Shown here: piece after piece, positions 61,299 to 64,000 of the stretch
How positions within the stretch are numbered: the first letter of the stretch is position 1
Layout: every line of letters begins with the position of its first letter
Assembly: GCA_964420365.1 (NCBI GenBank)
Contig: CAYQTA010000005.1
Coordinates: forward strand, 72,394-136,393
DNA from: JAMOQA01 sp964420365
GTDB taxonomy: Bacteria; Acidobacteriota; Polarisedimenticolia; J045
DNA length: 64,000 nt
Direction: 5' to 3'
Position numbers and translations under genes: made by a program
The notes under the pieces: generated by a model
Database searches by the model: none
Seen by the model: only the letters and a program-made list of their open reading frames with translations
What the model was told of the DNA's origin: nothing

Positions 61299-61747
61299 GG
61301 ACGATCGTGCTCCCCGCCCGCGACGTACCCCGGGAGGCGGTTCGGGCCGCGCGGGCGATGCTGCGCGCGGCGGGCCGGCGGCTCGAGGCGGGACCGGGGG
61401 ACGTGGTGCTGCGGTTCGTCGACGAGGAGGAGATGCGCCTGTTGAACCGGGAGTGGCGGGGGAAGGACCGGCCGACGGACGTCCTCTCGTTTCCGGCCGG
61501 CACGGTGGCACCGGACGGCCGACGCCACCTGGGCGACATCGCGATCTGCTTCGCGGTGGCCCGGGAACAGGCGCGCCGACGGCGGCACGCTCCCGCGCGG
61601 GAGGTGGCGATCCTCGCCCTTCACGGCCTGCTGCACCTGCTCGGCCACGATCACGAGACCGACGACGGAGAAATGGAACGCCTCGAGCGGGCCCTCCGGC
61701 GGGAGCTGCTCGGCCCCGTCCTGGCCGAGGCGGAGACGTCCCGATGA
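61295..61747 (+). CDS. ybeY: Endoribonuclease / rRNA maturation factor YbeY
   Basis: A 150-residue metal-dependent RNase for 16S 3' processing and quality control. The zinc motif H-x3-H-x5-H is intact: H110, H114, H120 in HGLLHLLGHDH, and REWRGKDRPTDVLSFP is the substrate loop. The GTG overlaps ybeZ by 4 bases and the CNNM ATG overlaps its own stop by 4 bases, the common ybeZ-ybeY-ybeX-like order. Confidence 0.95.
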   Translation: MRTIVLPARDVPREAVRAARAMLRAAGRRLEAGPGDVVLRFVDEEEMRLLNREWRGKDRPTDVLSFPAGTVAPDGRRHLGDIAICFAVAREQARRRRHAPAREVAILALHGLLHLLGHDHETDDGEMERLERALRRELLGPVLAEAETSR

Positions 61748-63042
61748 ACGCGGGCCCGGTGATCGCCTGGTGGGCGGGGCTGGTCCTCGCGGCGCTCGTC
61801 TACATGGGTCTCAGCCTGGTCGAGGGGGCGCGGTTCGTCCTCGGGCGGCTGGCATCGGAGCGCGTGACGGAGGAGACCGGCCTCTCGACGCCGCTGGACC
61901 CGGGTACCCGGAGCTGGCTGGCGGTCGAGACCGCCCGGCTCCTCGCACTGCTCTCGTTCGCCCTGCTCGCGGCCGGCGTCCGCACCGGGCAACTGGTCGA
62001 CGCGCTCGTCGCGGGGGCCTGCCTGCTCCTTGCCGGGCGGGTCGTCGAGTCGTTCGTCGCGCCGCGCCGACCGGAAGGAATCCTCCGGTCCGCGATGCCC
62101 CTGGTCCGGGCGATCGACCTCCTCCTGGGAACGCTGCTGGCTCCCCTCGCGGGGTTCCAGGAGCGACTGATCCAGGAACACCGCCGGGAACGGGGCGAGA
62201 TCGACGAGGAGGCCCGGGAGGAGCAGATCGAGGAGTACATCCGGGACGCCGAAGAGGAGGGACTTCTCGAGCGGGAGCAGAGCGAGCTCCTCCGGGAGAT
62301 CGTCGATGCGGGCGACATCATCGTGCGGGAGGTGATGACCCCGCGGACGGAGATCGTCGCCGTCCCGGCCGAGGCGACGCTCGAGGAGGTGATCCGCGAG
62401 TTCATCCGCTCCCGCCATTCGCGCCTGCCGGTCCACGACGGGAGCCTCGACAGGGTCATCGGGGTCGTCTGGGTGCGGGACCTGCTCCCCCACGTCGTGG
62501 CCGGGGCGACGGGGAAGACCGCCCGCGACCTGATGCGCCCCGTCCTGCTGGTGCCCGGGACGAAGAAGGTGCTCGAGCTGTTGCGCGAAATGCAGGCGGA
62601 GCGCCAGCACCTGGCGATCGTGATCGACGAGTACGGCGGTACGGCCGGCCTCGTGACCCTGGAGGATCTGGTCGAGGAGATCGTCGGCGAGATCCACGAC
62701 GAGCACGAGCGGGACGAGGAGGAGATCCGGGACCTGCCGGACGGCACGGTGCTCGTGGACGGGCTGGTGCCGATCGAGGAGCTCGAGGAACACCTCGGGC
62801 TCGACCTGCCCGAGGCCGACGTCGAGACCGTCGGGGGGCTGGTCTTCGCCCGGCTCGGGCGAGTGCCCCGGGTCGGGGACCGGGCCGAGGTCCTGCCCGG
62901 CGTCGTCCTCGAGGTCGCCCGGATGAGGGGCCGGCGGATCGCCGCGGTCCGGGTCCACCGGAGCGAGATCCCGGCGGAGGGCGAGGAGCCTGCGGCGGGC
63001 GATGCGGTGGAGCGACCGCAGGAGCAGGGAGGGTCGGCATGA
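61744..63042 (+). CDS. CNNM/CorC-type membrane protein with CBS domains
   Basis: A 432-residue CNNM-family protein, the group of Mg/Co efflux-linked transporters (CorC/YfjD). About three to four membrane helices fill residues 1-140, a CBS pair lies at about 200-325 (VMTPRTEIVAVPAEAT, DLMRPVLLVP), and a CorC_HlyC transporter-associated domain at about 335-415. It is fuller than E. coli YbeX, which lacks the membrane part. It overlaps ybeY and era by 4 bases each. Substrate ion is inferred as Mg. Confidence 0.9.
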   Translation: MNAGPVIAWWAGLVLAALVYMGLSLVEGARFVLGRLASERVTEETGLSTPLDPGTRSWLAVETARLLALLSFALLAAGVRTGQLVDALVAGACLLLAGRVVESFVAPRRPEGILRSAMPLVRAIDLLLGTLLAPLAGFQERLIQEHRRERGEIDEEAREEQIEEYIRDAEEEGLLEREQSELLREIVDAGDIIVREVMTPRTEIVAVPAEATLEEVIREFIRSRHSRLPVHDGSLDRVIGVVWVRDLLPHVVAGATGKTARDLMRPVLLVPGTKKVLELLREMQAERQHLAIVIDEYGGTAGLVTLEDLVEEIVGEIHDEHERDEEEIRDLPDGTVLVDGLVPIEELEEHLGLDLPEADVETVGGLVFARLGRVPRVGDRAEVLPGVVLEVARMRGRRIAAVRVHRSEIPAEGEEPAAGDAVERPQEQGGSA

Positions 63043-64000
63043 GCGAGGAGACGCGGAACGGCGCGATGGGCGAAGGGGGAGCGACGGAGCAACCGGCCCG
63101 GGAGGAGACGCCGGAGGGGCACCGGTCCGGGTTCGTCGCCCTGGTCGGTCGGGCGAACGTGGGAAAGAGCACGCTGCTCAACCGGCTGGTGGGCGTGAAG
63201 CTGGCGATCACCTCGCCGGTGCCCCAGACCACGCGGCACAGGATCCTCGGGGTGCGGACCCTGCCGAACGGGCAGATCGCGTTCCTCGACACGCCGGGGT
63301 TCCACCGGCCCCATCGCCAGCTCGGGGAGGTGATGCTCGAGCGGGCGAAGGAGGTGCTCGACGAGGCGGACGTGGTCTGCTGGCTGATCGACGCGGCGGC
63401 GGGGCCCGGCCCGGGAGATCGCTGGGTTCTCGAGCAGATCGCCCCGAAGGACCGGCGGCAGCCGGTCCTGTTCGTCCCGAACAAGATCGACCTCGTCAAC
63501 AAGGGGAAGCTGCTGCCCCTGATCGAGCAGGCCGTTGCCGAGTGGGGATGTGCGGAGGCGGTCCCGGTGTCCGCGGCGACCGGCGAGAACTGCGACCGGC
63601 TGCTGGAGGTGATGCTCTCGTACCTGCCGGAGGGCCCTCGTCTCTTTCCCGAGACCTTCCTGACCGACCAGGACGAGAGGCTGATCATCGCGGAGATCAT
63701 CCGGGAGAAGCTGCTCCACGAGCTGCGGCAGGAGGTTCCGTACGCGGTGGCGGTCACGGTCGAAAGGCTCGAGGAACGCGAGGACGGGCTCCTCGAGATC
63801 GGGGCGCTGATCCTGGTCGAGCGGTCTTCCCACAAGGGGATCGTGATCGGCAAGGGCGGCGCCCGGCTGAAGAAGGTCGGGACGTACGCCCGGCAGGAGC
63901 TCGAGGAACGGCTCGGGCGCAAGGTGTTCCTCGAGCTGTGGGTCAAGGTGAAGCCGGACTGGCGGGACAGGACCGGCGTCCTCCGCGAGCTCGGCCTCTA
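63039..64000 (+). CDS. era: GTPase Era, 3' end at the window edge
   Basis: At least 320 residues of the essential GTPase that binds the 3' end of 16S rRNA. G1 reads GRANVGKS (37-44; Ala replaces the common Pro), G3 is DTPG, G4 NKID, and the C-terminal KH domain has the GKGGARLKKVG loop. An N-terminal extension of about 30 residues, rich in Glu and Gly, precedes the GTPase fold. The gene ends at or just after 64000, where the last codon begins TA. It closes the ybeZ-ybeY-CNNM-era operon. Confidence 0.94.
   Translation, partial: MSEETRNGAMGEGGATEQPAREETPEGHRSGFVALVGRANVGKSTLLNRLVGVKLAITSPVPQTTRHRILGVRTLPNGQIAFLDTPGFHRPHRQLGEVMLERAKEVLDEADVVCWLIDAAAGPGPGDRWVLEQIAPKDRRQPVLFVPNKIDLVNKGKLLPLIEQAVAEWGCAEAVPVSAATGENCDRLLEVMLSYLPEGPRLFPETFLTDQDERLIIAEIIREKLLHELRQEVPYAVAVTVERLEEREDGLLEIGALILVERSSHKGIVIGKGGARLKKVGTYARQELEERLGRKVFLELWVKVKPDWRDRTGVLRELGL

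Overview
This 64 kb window is chromosomal DNA from a very GC-rich bacterium. It is densely packed with genes. Many genes join by 4-base stop/start overlaps, and GTG starts are common, with a few TTG and one CTG. Most products are housekeeping enzymes. The mix suggests an Acidobacteriota-like organism, possibly the Thermoanaerobaculia: a split glycine decarboxylase (gcvPA/gcvPB), PyrD with PyrK, a RtcB-archease pair, a nucleotidase-like protein carrying four heme motifs, a calcium-repeat secreted protein, and a membrane spermidine-synthase/TPR fusion. The lineage is an inference; no rRNA lies in the window.

Layout. 1-3904 (minus): start of rarA, then a tightly overlapped pyrK-pyrD-pyrF-thrC operon. 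3954-7276: a secreted beta-propeller protein and a divergent membrane phosphodiesterase-like protein. 7377-10316 (plus): pyrR-pyrB-pyrC, so most of UMP synthesis sits on two facing strands. 10441-16835: TPR protein, purC, mutS2, hydrolase, envelope M23 peptidase. 16939-22766: secA, SPFH protein, small zinc ribbon, guaB. 22732-24788 (minus): nnr-tsaE. 25038-29586: RlmD-like rRNA methylase coupled to a double-retropepsin protein, a DUF3467 protein and a secreted propeller. 29656-34509: holB-tmk, divergent rnhB, then rsmI, tRNA-Leu and a PQQ-like propeller on minus. 34781-40167: hsp20, aspS, and the membrane spermidine-synthase fusion. 40312-44474: an RNA metabolism and repair cluster, rnr-archease-rtcB.

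44475-47285 is the accessory-looking part. It has a 776 bp unexplained intergenic stretch with phased repeats and hairpins, a Phd-like antitoxin domain apparently fused to a RelE-like domain, tRNA-Gly, and an AT-richer voltage-gated potassium-channel gene. 47286-51917 is a four-gene signalling operon (pseudo-receiver/PilZ, response regulator, EAL, multi-PAS histidine kinase). 52090-53425 holds a secreted ComEA-like protein, a pseudopilin and an unknown helical protein behind a near-consensus sigma-54 promoter. 53560-57974 is the glycine cleavage operon gcvT-H-PA-PB. 58023-64000 holds maf (minus), the tetraheme protein, and phoH-ybeY-CNNM-era.

Promoters can be read at several operon heads. They have a -35 of TTGC or TTGA type, a 17-18 base spacer and a TAnnnT -10. 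Four genes (rarA, the 20943 zinc ribbon, rnhB, the 34509 propeller) have a TAnnnT box only 6-8 bases before the ATG and no Shine-Dalgarno, which suggests leaderless transcripts. No insertion sequence, prophage or CRISPR array was found.
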